Positions 12,496-23,460 of a DNA stretch of 64,000 nt are shown in pieces (the stretch's first letter is position 1; the number at the start of each line of letters is the position of its first letter). Location: the NCBI RefSeq assembly GCF_051020985.1, contig NW_027475168.1, positions 62,001-126,000 on the forward strand, read 5' to 3'. Below the pieces are notes generated by a model. It had not been told where the DNA came from and searched no databases. It saw only the letters and a program-made list of their open reading frames with translations. Source of the stretch: Nomia melanderi (Eukaryota > Arthropoda > Insecta > Hymenoptera > Halictidae). The position numbers and the translations under genes were made by a program.

Positions 12496-13177
12496 GCAAT
12501 AAACCAAAGTGAATTATCTGCAGGAGGCCCTGGCGCATGAATCTGTGCAGCGGGAACGACCTCGGACCACCAGGGGTCGAGAAAATCACCGTCTCATGGG
12601 GCCGGACTGTCAGGTTCAGGGAAAAATCCAGTACATATCTGGTGATATCACGGGTTCTATTACAGATAGCGCGATAAATCAAAGTGCATTGTCTTTAGGA
12701 GGCCTTGGCTCATGAATCTGGGCAGCGGAAACGACCTCGGACCACCAGGGGACGAGAAAACCACCGTCTCATGGGCCCGGACACTCAGGGTCAGGGAAAA
12801 ATCCAATATATATCTGGTGATATCTCGGGTGCTATTAGAGATAGCGCAATAAACCAAAGTGAATTATCTTCGTCGGGCCCTGGCGCATGAATCTGTGCAG
12901 CGGGAACGACCTCGGACCACCAGGGGCCAAGAAAACCACCGACACATGGGGCCGGACACTCAGGGTCAGGGGAAAATCAAAACATATATCTGGTGATATC
13001 TCGGGTGCTGTTAGAGATGGCGCAATATATCAAAGTTCATTGTCTGCAGCAAGCCCTGGCGCATGATTCTGTGCAGCGGGAACGACCTCGGACCACCAGG
13101 GGCCAAGAAAATCACCGTCTCATGGGGCCGGACTGTCAGGGTCAGGGAAAAATCCAGTACATATCTGGTGATATCAC

Positions 13178-14318
13178 GGGTTCTATTACAGATAGCGCGA
13201 TAAATCAAAGTGCATTGTCTTTAGGAGGCCCTGGCTCATGAATCTGGGCAGCGGAAACGACCTCGGACCACCAGGGGACGAGAAAACCACCGTCTCATGG
13301 GTCCGGAAACTCAGGGTCAGGGAAAAATCCAATATATATCTGGTGATATCTCAGGTGCTATTACAGATAGCGCGATAAATCAAAGTGAATTATCTGCAGG
13401 AGGCCCTGGCGCATGCATCTGTGTAGCAGGAACGACCTCGGACCACCAGGGGCCGAGAAAATTACAGATTTTCGGTATCCGTCACCCAATGCCTTGTAAA
13501 AATCCAGCATATATCTGGTGATATCTCGGGTTCTATTACAGATAGCGCGATAAATCAAAGTGCATTGTCTGCAGGAAGCCCTTGTGCATGAATCTGTGAA
13601 GCAGGAACGACCTCGGATCTCCAGGGGCCGAGAAAATTACAGATATTCGGAATCCGTCACCCAAGGTCATGTAAAAATCCAGCATATATCTGGTGATATC
13701 TCGTGTTATATTACAGATAGCGCGATAAATCAAAGTGCATTGTCTGTAGGAGGCCCTGGCGTATGAATCTGTGCAGCGGGAACGACCTCGGACCACCAGG
13801 GGCCGAGAAAACCACCGTCTCATGGGGCCGGACACTCAGGGTCAGGGAAAAATCCAATGTATATCTGGTGATATCTCGGGTGCTATTAGAGATAGCGCAA
13901 TAAACCAAAGTGAATTATCTGCAGGAGGCCCTGGCGCATGAATCTGTGTAGCGGGAACGACCTCGGACCACCAGGGGCCGAGAAAACCACCGTCTCATGG
14001 GGCCGGAAACTCAGGGTCAGGGAAAAATCCAATATATATCTGGTGATATCTCAGGTGCTATTACAGATAGCGCGATAAGTCAAAGTGAATTATCTGCTGG
14101 AGGCCCTGGCGCATACATCTGTGCAGCAGGAACGACCTAGGACCACTAGGGACCGAGAAAATTACAGATTTTCGGTATCCGTCACCCAATGTCTTGTAAA
14201 AATCCAGCATATATCTGGTGATATCGCGGGTTCTATCACAGATAGCGCGATAAATCAAAGTGCATTGTCTGCAGGAAGCCCTGGCGCATGAATCTGTGAA
14301 GCAGGTGCGACCTCGGAT
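13178..14318 (+). repeat. Duplicated block, copy 2 (1,141 bp)
   Basis: This is the partner of 3,901-5,041. Homology begins at GGGTTCTATTACAG, just after an ATATCACGGG versus ATATCTCGGG difference. It ends after GAAGCAGGTGCGACCTCGGA, where copy 1 continues CCACCAGGCGCCGAG and this copy continues TCTCCAGGGGCGGAG. The break falls inside the dyad at unit positions 77-97. Confidence 0.9.
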
Positions 14319-14843
14319 CTCCAGGGGCGGAGAAAATTACAGATTTTCTGTATCCGTCACCCAAAGTCATGTAAAAATCCAGCATATATCTGGTGATATC
14401 TCGTGTCATATTACAGATAGCGCGATAATTAAAAGTGCATTGTCTGCAGGAGTCCCGGGCGCATGAATCTGTGAAGCAGGAACGACCTCGGCCCTCCAGG
14501 GGCCGAGAAACTTACAGATTTTGGGTGTCCGCCACCCAAAGTCATGTAATAATCCAGCATATATATGGTGCTTTCTCGGGTGCTATTACAGACAGCGCAA
14601 TAAACCAAAGTGCATTGTCTGTCGGAGGCCCTGGCGCATGAATCTGAGCAGCGGGAACGACCTCGGACCACCAGGGGCCGAGAAAACCACCGTCTCATGG
14701 GGCCGGACACTCAGGGTCGGGGAAAAATCCAATATATATCTGGTGATATCTCGGGTGCTATTAGAGATACCGCAATATATCAAAGTGCATTGTCTGCAGG
14801 AAGCCCTTGTGCATGAATCTGTGAAGCAGGAACGACCTCGGAC
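14319..14843 (+). repeat. Three-monomer insertion inside duplicated block
   Basis: The homology between 3,901-5,600 and 13,178-15,411 changes offset here from 9,277 to 9,802, a gain of exactly 525 bp (three monomers). Most of the extra segment matches about 1,367-1,850 at an offset of 12,952, including the rare GGGTGTCCGCCACCC and CATGTAATAATCC. The matching has a few substitutions, for example CGTGTTATATT versus CGTGTCATATT. Confidence 0.82.
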
Positions 14844-15411
14844 CACCAGGCGCCGAGAAAATTACAGATATTCGGAATCCGTCACCCAAGGTCATGTAAA
14901 AATCCAGCATATATCTGGTAATATCTCGGGTGCTATTACAGATAGCGCAATAAACCAAAGTGCATTGTCTGTAGGAGGCCCTGGCGCATGAATCTGGGCA
15001 GCGGGAACGACATCGGACCACCAGGGGCCGAGAAAACCACCGTCTCATGGGGCCGGCCACTCAGGGTCAGGGGAAAATCCAATATATATCTGGTGATATC
15101 TCGGGTGCTATTACAGATAGGGCAATAAATAAAAGTGCATTGTCTGTAGGAGGCCCTGGCGCATGAATCTGTGCATCGGGAACGACCATGGACCACCAGG
15201 GGCCGAGAAAATTACAGATTTTCGGAATGCGTCACGCAAGGTCATGTAAAATCCAGCATATATCTGGTGATATCTCGGGTGCTATTAGAGATAGCGCAAT
15301 AAACCAAAGTGAATTATCTGCAGGAGGACCTGGCGCATGAATATGTGCAGCCGGAACGAAATCGGAACACCAGGGTCCGAGAAAACCACCGTCTCATGGG
15401 GCCGGACACTC
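14844..15411 (+). repeat. Continuation of duplicated block, partner of 5,042-5,609
   Basis: At offset 9,802 this segment follows 5,042-5,609. It includes a rare 1-bp loss, CATGTAAAATCC in place of CATGTAAAAATCC, at about 5,445 and 15,247. The shared indel supports common descent of the two blocks. Substitutions include CCGACCACTC versus CCGGCCACTC and AAATCAAAG versus AAATAAAAG. Homology ends before 5,610, where copy 1 carries CGGTTGAAAAATTC. Confidence 0.85.
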
Positions 15412-16812
15412 AGGGTCAGGAGAAAATCAAATATATATCTGGTGATATCTCGGGTGCTATTAGAGGAAGCGCAGTAAACCAAAGTGAATTATCTGCAGGA
15501 GGCCCTGGCGCATGAATCTGTGCAGCGGGAACGACCTCGGACCACCAGGGGCCGAGAAAACCACCGTCTCATGGGGCCGGACAATCAGGGACAGGGGAAA
15601 ATCCAATATATATCTGGTGATATCTCGGGTGCTATTAGAGATAGCGCAATAAACCAAAGTGAATTATCTGCCGGAGGCCGTGGCGCATGCATCTGTGCAG
15701 CGGGAACGACCTCGGACCGCCAGGGGCCGAGAAAACCACCGTCTCATGCGGCCGGACACTCAGGGTCAGGGAAAAATCAAATATATATCTGGTGATATCT
15801 CGGGTGCTATTAAAGAAGGCGCAATAAATGAAAGTGCATTGTCCGTAGGAGGCCCTTGCGCATGAATCTGTGCAGCGGGAACGACATCGGACCACCAGGG
15901 GCCGAGAAAATTACAGATTTTTGGTATCCGTCACCCAATGTCATGTAAAAATCCATCGTATATCTGGTGATATCTCGGGCTCTATTACAGATAGCGCGAT
16001 AAATCAAAGTGCATTGTCTGCAGGAGGCCCTGGCGCATGCATCTGTGCAGCGGGAACGACCTCGGACGACCAGGGGCCGAGAAAACCAGCGTCTCATGGG
16101 GCCGGACACTCAGGGTCAGGGAAAAATCAAATATATATCTGGTGATATCTACGGTGCTATTAGAGATAGCGCAATAAATCAAAGTGCTTTGTCCTTAGGA
16201 GGCCCTTGCGCATGAATCTGTGCAGCAGGAACGACCTCGGACTACCAGGGGCCGAGAAAATTACAGATATTCGGAATCCGTCACCCAAGGTCATGTAAAA
16301 ATCCAGCATATATCTGCTGATATCTCGGGTGCTATTAGAGGAAGCGCAGTAAACCAAAGTGAATTATCTGCAGGAGGCCCTGGCGCATGAATCTGTGCAG
16401 CGGGAACGACCTCGGACCACCAGGGGCCGAGAAAACCACCGTCTCATGGGGCCGGACAATCAGGGACAGGGGAAAATCCAATATATATCTGGTGATATCT
16501 CGGGTGCTATTAGAGATAGCGCAATAAACCAAAGTGAATTATCTGCCGGAGGCCGTGGCGCATGCATCTGTGCAGCGGGAACGACCTCGGACCGCCAGGG
16601 GCCGAGAAAACCACCGTCTCATGCGGCCGGACACTCAGGGTCAGGGAAAAATCAAATATATATCTGGTGATATCTCGGGTGCTATTAAAGAAGGCGCAAT
16701 AAATAAAAGTGCATTGTCCGTAGGAGGCCCTTGCGCATGAATCTGTGCAGCGGGAACGACATCGGACCACCAGGGGCCGAGAAAATTACAGATTTTTGGT
16801 ATCCGTCACCCA
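15382..16812 (+). repeat. Duplicated block, copy 2 (about 1.43 kb; partner 8,206-9,636)
   Basis: This copy continues into local higher-order repetition. The GCATTGTCCGTAGGAGGCCCTTGC monomers with ATTTTTGGTATCC lie at about 15,810, 16,685 and 17,385, spaced five then four monomers apart, so the local repeat length varies by one unit. Confidence 0.85.
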
Positions 16813-18135
16813 ATGTCATGTAAAAATCCATCGTATATCTGGTGATATCTCGGGCTCTATTACAGATAGCGCGATAAATCAAAGTGCATTGTCTGCAGGA
16901 GACCCTGGCGCATGCATCTGTGCAGCGGGAACGACCTCGGACTACCAGGGGCCGAGAAAACCAGCGTCTCATGGGGCCGGACACTCAGGGTCAGGGAAAA
17001 ATCAAATATATATCTGGTGATATCTACGGTGCTATTAGAGATAGCGCAATAAATCAAAGTGCATTGTCTGTAGGAGGCCCTGGCGCATGAATCTGTGCAT
17101 CGGGAACGACCACGGACCACCAGGGGCCGAGAAAATTACAGATTTTCGGAATGCGTCACGCAAGGTCATGTAAAAATCCAGCGTATATCTGGTGATATCT
17201 CGGGCTCTATTACAGATAGCACGATAAATCAAAGTGCATTGTCTGCAGGAGGCCCTGGCGCACGCATCTGTGCAGCGGGAACGACCTCGGACCACCAGGG
17301 GACGAGAAAACCACCGTCTCATGGTGCCGTACACTCAGGGTCAGGGGAAAATCAAATATATATCTGGTGATATCTCGGGTGCTATTAAAGAAGGCGCAAT
17401 AAATAAAAGTGCATTGTCCGTAGGAGGCCCTTGCGCATGAATCTGTGCAGCGGGAACGACATCGGACCACCAGGGGCCGAGAAAATTACAGATTTTTGGT
17501 ATCCGTCACCCAATGTCATGTAAAAATCCATCGTATATCTGGTGATATCTCGGGTGGTATTACAGATAGCGCTATAAATCAAAGTGCATTGTCTGCAGGA
17601 GGCCCTGGCGCATGCATCTGTGCAGCGGGAACGACCTCGGACGACCAGGGGCCGAGAAAACCAGCGTCTCATGGGGCCGGACACTCAGGGTCAGGGAAAA
17701 ATCAAATATATATCTGGTGATATCTACGGTGCTATTAGAGATAGCGCAATAAATCAAAGTGCTTTGTCCTTAGGAGGCCCTTGCGCATGAATCTGTGCAG
17801 CAGGAACGACCTCGGACCACCAGGGGCCGAGAAAATTACAGATATTCGGAATCCGTCACCCAAGGACATGTAAAAATCCAGCATATATCTGGTAATATCT
17901 CGGGTGCTATTACAGATAGCGCAATAAACCAAAGTGCATTGTCTGTCGGAGGCACTGGCGCATGAATCTGGGCAGCGGGAACGACCTCGGACCACCAGGA
18001 GCCGAGAAAACCACCGTCTCATGGGGCCCGACACTCAGGGTCAGGAAAAATCCAATATATATCTGGTGATATCTCAGGTGCTATTACAGATAGCGCGATA
18101 AATCAAAGTGAATTATCTGCAGGAGGCCCTGGCGC

Positions 18136-20235
18136 ATGCATCTGTGCAGCGGGAACGACCTCGGACCACCAGGGGCCAAAAAAACCACCTTCTCATGGGG
18201 CCGGACACTCAGGGTCAGGGGAAAATCCAATATATATCTGGTGATATCTCGGGTGCTATTACAGATAGGGTAATAAATCAAAGTGCATTGTCTGTAGGAG
18301 GCCCTGGCGCATGAATCTGTGCATCGGGAACGACCACCGACCACCAGGGACCGAGAAAATTACAGATTTTCGGAATGCGTCACGCAAGGTCATGTAAAAA
18401 TCCAGCATATATCTGGTGATATCTCGGGTGCTATTAGAGATAGCGCAATAAACCAAAGTGAATTATCTGCGGCGGGCCCTGGCGCATGAATCTGTGCAGC
18501 GGGAACGACCTCGGACCACCAGGGGCCGAGAAAATTACAGATTTTCTGTATCCGTCACCCAAAGACATGTAAAAATCCAGCATATATATGGTGCTATCTC
18601 GGGTGCTATTAAAGACAGCGCAATAAACCAAAGTGCATTGTCTGTAGGAGGCCCTGGCGCATGAATCTGTGCAGCGGGAACGACCTCGGACCACCAGGGG
18701 CCGAGAAAATTACAGATAATCGGTATCCGTCACCCAATGTCTTGTAAAAATCCAGCATATATCTGGTGATATCTCGGGTTCTATTACAGATAGTGCAATA
18801 AATCAAAGTGCATTTTCTGCAGGAAGCCCTGGCGCATGAATCTGTGAAGCAGGAACGACCTCGGATCACCAGGGGCCGAGAAAATTACAGATATTCGGAA
18901 TCCGTCACCCAATGTCATGTAAAAATCCAGCATATATCTGGTGATATCTCGTGTTATATTACAGATAGCGCGATAATTAAAAGTGCATTGTCTGTAGGAG
19001 GCCCTGGCGGATGAATCTGGGCAGCGGGAACGACCTCGGACCAGCAGGGGCCGAGAAAACCACCGTCTCATGGGGCCGGACACTCAGGGTCAGAGGAAAA
19101 TCCAATATATATCTGGTGATATCTCGGGTGCTATTAGAGATAGCGCGATAAATCAAAGTGCTTTGTCTGCGGGAGGACCTGGCGCATGCATCTGTGCAGC
19201 GGGAACGACCTCGGACCACCAGGGGCCAAAAAAACCACCTTCTCATGGGGCCGGACACTCAGGGTCAGGGGAAAATCCAATATATATCTGGTGATATCTC
19301 GGGTGCTATTACAGATAGGGTAATAAATCAAAGTGCATTGTCTGTAGGAGGCCCTGGCGCATGAATCTGTGCATCGGGAACGACCACCGACCACCAGGGA
19401 CCGAGAAAATTACAGATTTTCGGAATGCGTCACGCAAGGTCATGTAAAAATCCAGCATATATCTTGTGATATCTCGGGTGCTATTAGAGATAGCGCAATA
19501 AACCAAAGTGAATTATCTGCGGCGGGCCCTGGCGCATGAATCTGTGCAGCGGGAACGACCTCGGACCACCAGGGGCCGAGAAAATTACAGATTTTCTGTA
19601 TCCGTCACCCAAAGACATGTAAAAATCCAGCATATATATGGTGCTATCTCGGGTGCTATTAAAGACAGCGCAATAAACCAAAGTGCATTGTCTGTAGGAG
19701 GCCCTGGCGCATGAATCTGTGCAGCGGGAACGACCTCGGACCACCAGGGGCCGAGAAAATTACAGATAATCGGTATCCGTCACCCAATGTCTTGTAAAAA
19801 TCCAGCATATATCTGGTGATATCTCGGGTTCTATTACAGATAGTGCAATAAATCAAAGTGCATTTTCTGCAGGAAGCCCTGGCGCATGAATCTGTGAAGC
19901 AGGAACGACCTCGGATCACCAGGGGCCGAGAAAATTACAGATATTCGGAATCCGTCACCCAATGTCATGTAAAAATCCAGCATATATCTGGTGATATCTC
20001 GTGTTATATTACAGATAGCGCGATAATTAAAAGTGCATTGTCTGTAGGAGGCCCTGGCGGATGAATCTGGGCAGCGGGAACGACCTCGGACCAGCAGGGG
20101 CCGAGAAAACCACCGTCTCATGGGGCCGGACACTCAGGGTCAGAGGAAAATCCAATATATATCTGGTGATATCTCGGGTGCTATTAGAGATAGCGCGATA
20201 AATCAAAGTGCTTTGTCTGCGGGAGGACCTGGCGC
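18136..20235 (+). repeat. Near-perfect tandem pair of 1,050-bp hexamers
   Basis: Copy 1 (18,136-19,185) and copy 2 (19,186-20,235) agree line by line. I found one difference, ATATCTGGTGAT versus ATATCTTGTGAT at about 19,465. Unit order is A (GGGGCCAAAAAAACC), B' (CGACCACCGACC), B (AAAGACATG with GGTGCTATCTC), B (CAGATAATCGG), B (GCGATAATTAAAAG), A (GACCAGCAGGGG). Six monomers at about 99.9% identity make this the most recently homogenised pair in zone 1. Confidence 0.92.
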
Positions 20236-20740
20236 ATTATTCTGAGCAGCAGGAACGACCTCGGGCAACCAGGGGCTGAGAAAAATACAGATTTTCGGCA
20301 TCCGTCAGCCAAGGTCATGTAAAAATCGAGCATATATCTGGTGATATCTCGGGTGCAATTAGAGATAGCGCCGTAAATCAAAGTGCATTGTCTGCAGGAG
20401 GCCATGGCGCATGAGTCAGTGCAGCGGGATCGACCTCGGACCACCAGGGGCCGAGAAAACCGCCGACACATGGGGCCGGACACTCAGGGTCAGGGAAAAA
20501 TCCAATATATATCTGGTGATGTCTCGGGTGCTATTAGAGATAGCGCAATGAATCAAAGTGCATTGTCTGTAGGAGGCCCTTGCGCATTAATCTGAGCAGC
20601 AGGAACGACCTCGGACCACCAGGGGCCGAGAAAATTACAGATAATCGGAATCCGTCACCCAAAGTCATGTAAAAATCCAGCATATAAATGGTGCTTTCTC
20701 GGGTGCTATTACAGATAGCGCAATAAATCAAAGTGCATTG
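20040..20740 (+). repeat. Junction block shared with 30,172-30,872 and 39,435-40,135
   Basis: About 700 bp crosses the point where the zone 1 hexamer (GGCGGATGAATCTGGG, GACCAGCAGGGG, CAGAGGAAAATCC) passes into zone 2 monomers (GCATTATTCTGAGCAG, GGGGCTGAG, CAGCCAAGGTC). The same passage recurs at about 30,172-30,872 and 39,435-40,135 with small changes (ATCTCGGG versus ATCTAGGG, GGCAACC versus GGCAATC). Confidence 0.85.
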
Positions 20741-22730
20741 TCTGTAGGAGGACCTGGCGCGTGAATCTGTGCAGCGGGAACCACCTCGGACGACCAGGGG
20801 CCCAGAAAACCACAGTCTCATGGGGCCGAACACTCAGGGCCAGGGAAAAATCCAATATATATCTGGTGATATCTCGGGAGCTATTAGAGATAGCGCATAA
20901 ACCAAAGTGAATTATCTGCAGGAGGCCCTGGCGCATGAATCTGTGCAGCGGGAACGACCTCGGACCACCAGGGGCCGAGAAAACCACCGCCTCATGGAGC
21001 CGGACACTCAGGGTCAGGGGAAAATCCAATATATATCTGGTGATATCTCGGGTGCTATTACAGATAGCGCAATAAATTAAAGTGCATTGTCTGTAGGAGT
21101 CCCTGGCGCATTAATCTGGGCAGTGGGAACGACCTCGGACCACCAGGGGCCGAGTAAACCACAGTCTCATGGGGCCGGACACTAAGGGTCAGCGGAAAAT
21201 CCAATATATATTTGGTGTTATCTCGGGTGCTATTAGATATAGCGCAATAAATCAAAGTGCATTGTCCGTAGGAGGCCCTTGCGCATGAATCTGTGCAGCA
21301 GGAACGACATCGGACCACCAGGGGCCGAGAAAATTACAGATTTTCGGTATGCGTCACCAAAAGTCACGTAAAAATTCAGCGTATATAGGGTGCTTTCTCG
21401 CTTGCTATTACAGATAGCGCGATAAATCAAAGTGCATTGTCTGTAGGAGGCCCTGGCGCATGAATCTGTGCAGCGGGAACGACCTCGGACCACCAGGGGC
21501 CGAGAAAACCACAGTCTCATGGGTCCGGACACTCAGGGTCAGGGGAAAATAAAATATATATCTGGTGATATCTCGGGTGCTATTAGAGATAGCGCAATAA
21601 AACAAAGTGAATTATCTGCAACGGGCCCTGGTGCATGAATCTGTGCAGCGGGTACGACCTCGGACCGCCAGGGCCCGAGAAAACCACCGTCTCATGGGGC
21701 CGGGCACTCGGGGACAGGGAAAAATCCAATATATATCTGGTGATATCTCGGGTGCTATTACAGATAGCGGAATAAATCAAAGTGCATTGTCTGTAGGAGG
21801 CCCTGGCGCATGAATCTGGGCTGCGGGAACGACCTCGGACCACCAGGGGCCGAGAAAACCACCGTCTCATGGGGCCGGACAATCAGGGACAGGGGAAAAT
21901 CCAATATATATCTGGTGATATCTCGGGTGCTATTAGAGATAGCGCAATAAATCAAAATGCATTGTCTGTAGGAGGACCTGGCGCGTGAATCTGTGCAGCA
22001 GGAACCACCTCGGACGACCAGGGGCCCAGAAAACCACAGTCTCATGGGGCCGAACACTCAGGGCCAGGGAAAAATCCAATATATATCTGGTGATATCTCG
22101 GGTGCTATTAGAGATAGCGCAATAAATCAAAATGCATTGTCTGTAGGAGGACCTGGCGCGTGAATCTGTGCAGCGGGAACCACCTCGGACGACCAGGGGC
22201 CCAGAAAACCACATTCTCATGGGGCCGAACACTCAGGGTCAGGGAAAAATTCAATATATATCTGGTGATATCTCGGGAGCTATTAGAGATAGCGCATAAA
22301 CCAAAGTGAATTATCTGCAGGAGGCCCTGGCGCATGAATCTGTGCAGCGGGAACGACCTCGGACCACCAGGGGCCGAGAAAACCACCGCCTCATGGAGCC
22401 GGACACTCAGGGTCAGGGGAAAATCCAATATATATCTGGTGATATCTCGGGTGCTATTACAGATAGCGCAATAAATTAAAGTGCATTGGCTGTAGGAGTC
22501 CCTGGCGCATTAATCTGGGCAGTGGGAACGACCTCGGACCACCAGGGGCCGAGTAAACCACAGTCTCATGGGGCCGGACACTCAGGGTCAGGGGAAAATC
22601 CAATATATATCTGGTGTTATCTCGGGTGCTATTAGAGATAGCGCAATAAATCAAAGTGCATTGTCCGTAGGAGGCCCTTGCGCATGAATCTGTGCAGCAG
22701 GAACGACATCGGACCACCAGGGGCCGAGAA
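20731..22730 (+). repeat. Locally reiterated A monomers with GCGCGTGAATC and CCCAGAAAACC
   Basis: A sub-variant with AAAATGCATTGTC, GGACCTGGCGCGTGAATC, CACCTCGGACGACCAGGGG and CCCAGAAAACC appears at about 20,740, 21,960, 22,130 and again at 25,275. Segments 20,731-21,330 and 22,130-22,729 match at an offset of 1,399 bp (8 monomers minus 1), including the 1-bp loss GCGCATAAACC. The monomers at 21,935 and 22,110 are near-identical neighbours. Confidence 0.75.
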
Positions 22731-23079
22731 AATTACAGATAATCGGAATCCGTCACCCAAAGTCATGTAAAAATCCAGCATATAAATGGTGCTTTCTCGG
22801 GTGCTATTACAGATAGCGCAATAAATCAAAGTGCATTGTCTGTAAGAGGCCCTGGCGCATGAATCTGGGCAGCGGGAACGACCTCGGACCAGCAGCGGCC
22901 GAGAAAACCACCGTCTCATGGGGCCAGTCACTCAGGGTCAGGGGAAAATCCAATATATATCTGGTGATATCTCGGGTGCTATTAGAGATTGCGCAATAAA
23001 CCAAAGTGAATTATCTGCAGGAGGCCCTGGCGCATGCATCTGTGCAGCGGGAACGACCTCGGACCACCAGGGGCCGAGA

Positions 23080-23460
23080 AAATTACAGATTTCGGTATCC
23101 GTCACCCAAAGTCATTTAAAAATCCATCATATATATGGTGCTTTCTCGGGTGCTATTACAGATAGCGCAATAAATCAAAGTGCATTGTCTGCAGGAGGCC
23201 CTGGCGCATGAGTGTGGCAGCGGGAACGACCTCGGACCACCAGGGGCCGAGAAAACCACAGTCTCATGGGGCCGGACACTCAGCGTCAGGGGAAAATCCA
23301 ATATATATCTGGTGATATCTCGGGTGCTATTAGAGATAGCGCAATAAATCAAAGTGCATTGTCTGCAGGAGGCCCTGGCGCATGAGTCTGTGCAGCGGGA
23401 ACGACCTCGGACCACCAGGTTCCGAGAAAACCACAGTCTCATGGGGCCGGCACACAGGGT
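23080..23460 (+). repeat. Cluster of three 1-bp losses in consecutive monomers
   Basis: Three neighbouring units are each one base short: ACAGATTTCGG for ACAGATTTTCGG (about 23,087), GCATGAGTGTGGCAGC for GCATGAATCTGTGCAGC (about 23,214), and GGCCGGCACACAGGG for GGCCGGACACTCAGGG (about 23,450). Elsewhere such losses are thousands of bases apart. The cluster could be a locally degraded stretch or consensus errors in assembly. Confidence 0.8.

Larger units (their letters stand above)
6160..12540 (+). repeat. Four dispersed copies of a block of about 3.4 monomers
   Basis: The succession B (with CTCGGATCACCCGGGG), B (with GTCCCGGGCGCATG, CTCGGCCCTCCGG and GGGTGTCCGTCACC), then A (with GGGGACGAGAAAACC and GGAAAATCAAATATAT) occurs at about 6,160-6,750, 7,735-8,330, 9,660-10,260 and 11,936-12,540. 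Offsets are 1,575, 1,925 and 2,276 bp (9, 11, and 13 monomers plus 1). The span given covers all four copies and the sequence between them. Confidence 0.82.
1..20235. repeat. Array zone 1: A and B monomers interleaved
   Basis: This zone has the highest share of B cassettes (TTACAGATTTTCGG or TTACAGATATTCGG followed by CCGTCACCCAA), interleaved with A monomers. Zone-typical variants are a B' cassette reading AATGCGTCACGCAAGG (for example near 2,970, 3,500, 10,330, 10,675 and 18,375), GTCCCGGGCGCATG followed by CTCGGCCCTCC (1,501 to 14,500), and GGAAACTCAGG in some A monomers. It contains no C or E monomers. The right limit is where the second 1,050-bp hexamer ends and a monomer with GCATTATTCTGAGCAG begins. 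That limit is approximate as a biological boundary, because the same junction recurs twice in zone 2. Confidence 0.75.

Noticed and set aside
20236..20236. Sharp boundary between two independent satellite arrays
   Set aside because: The same join occurs twice more in zone 2 (near 30,368 and 39,631), and both sides are the same satellite family in the same phase.
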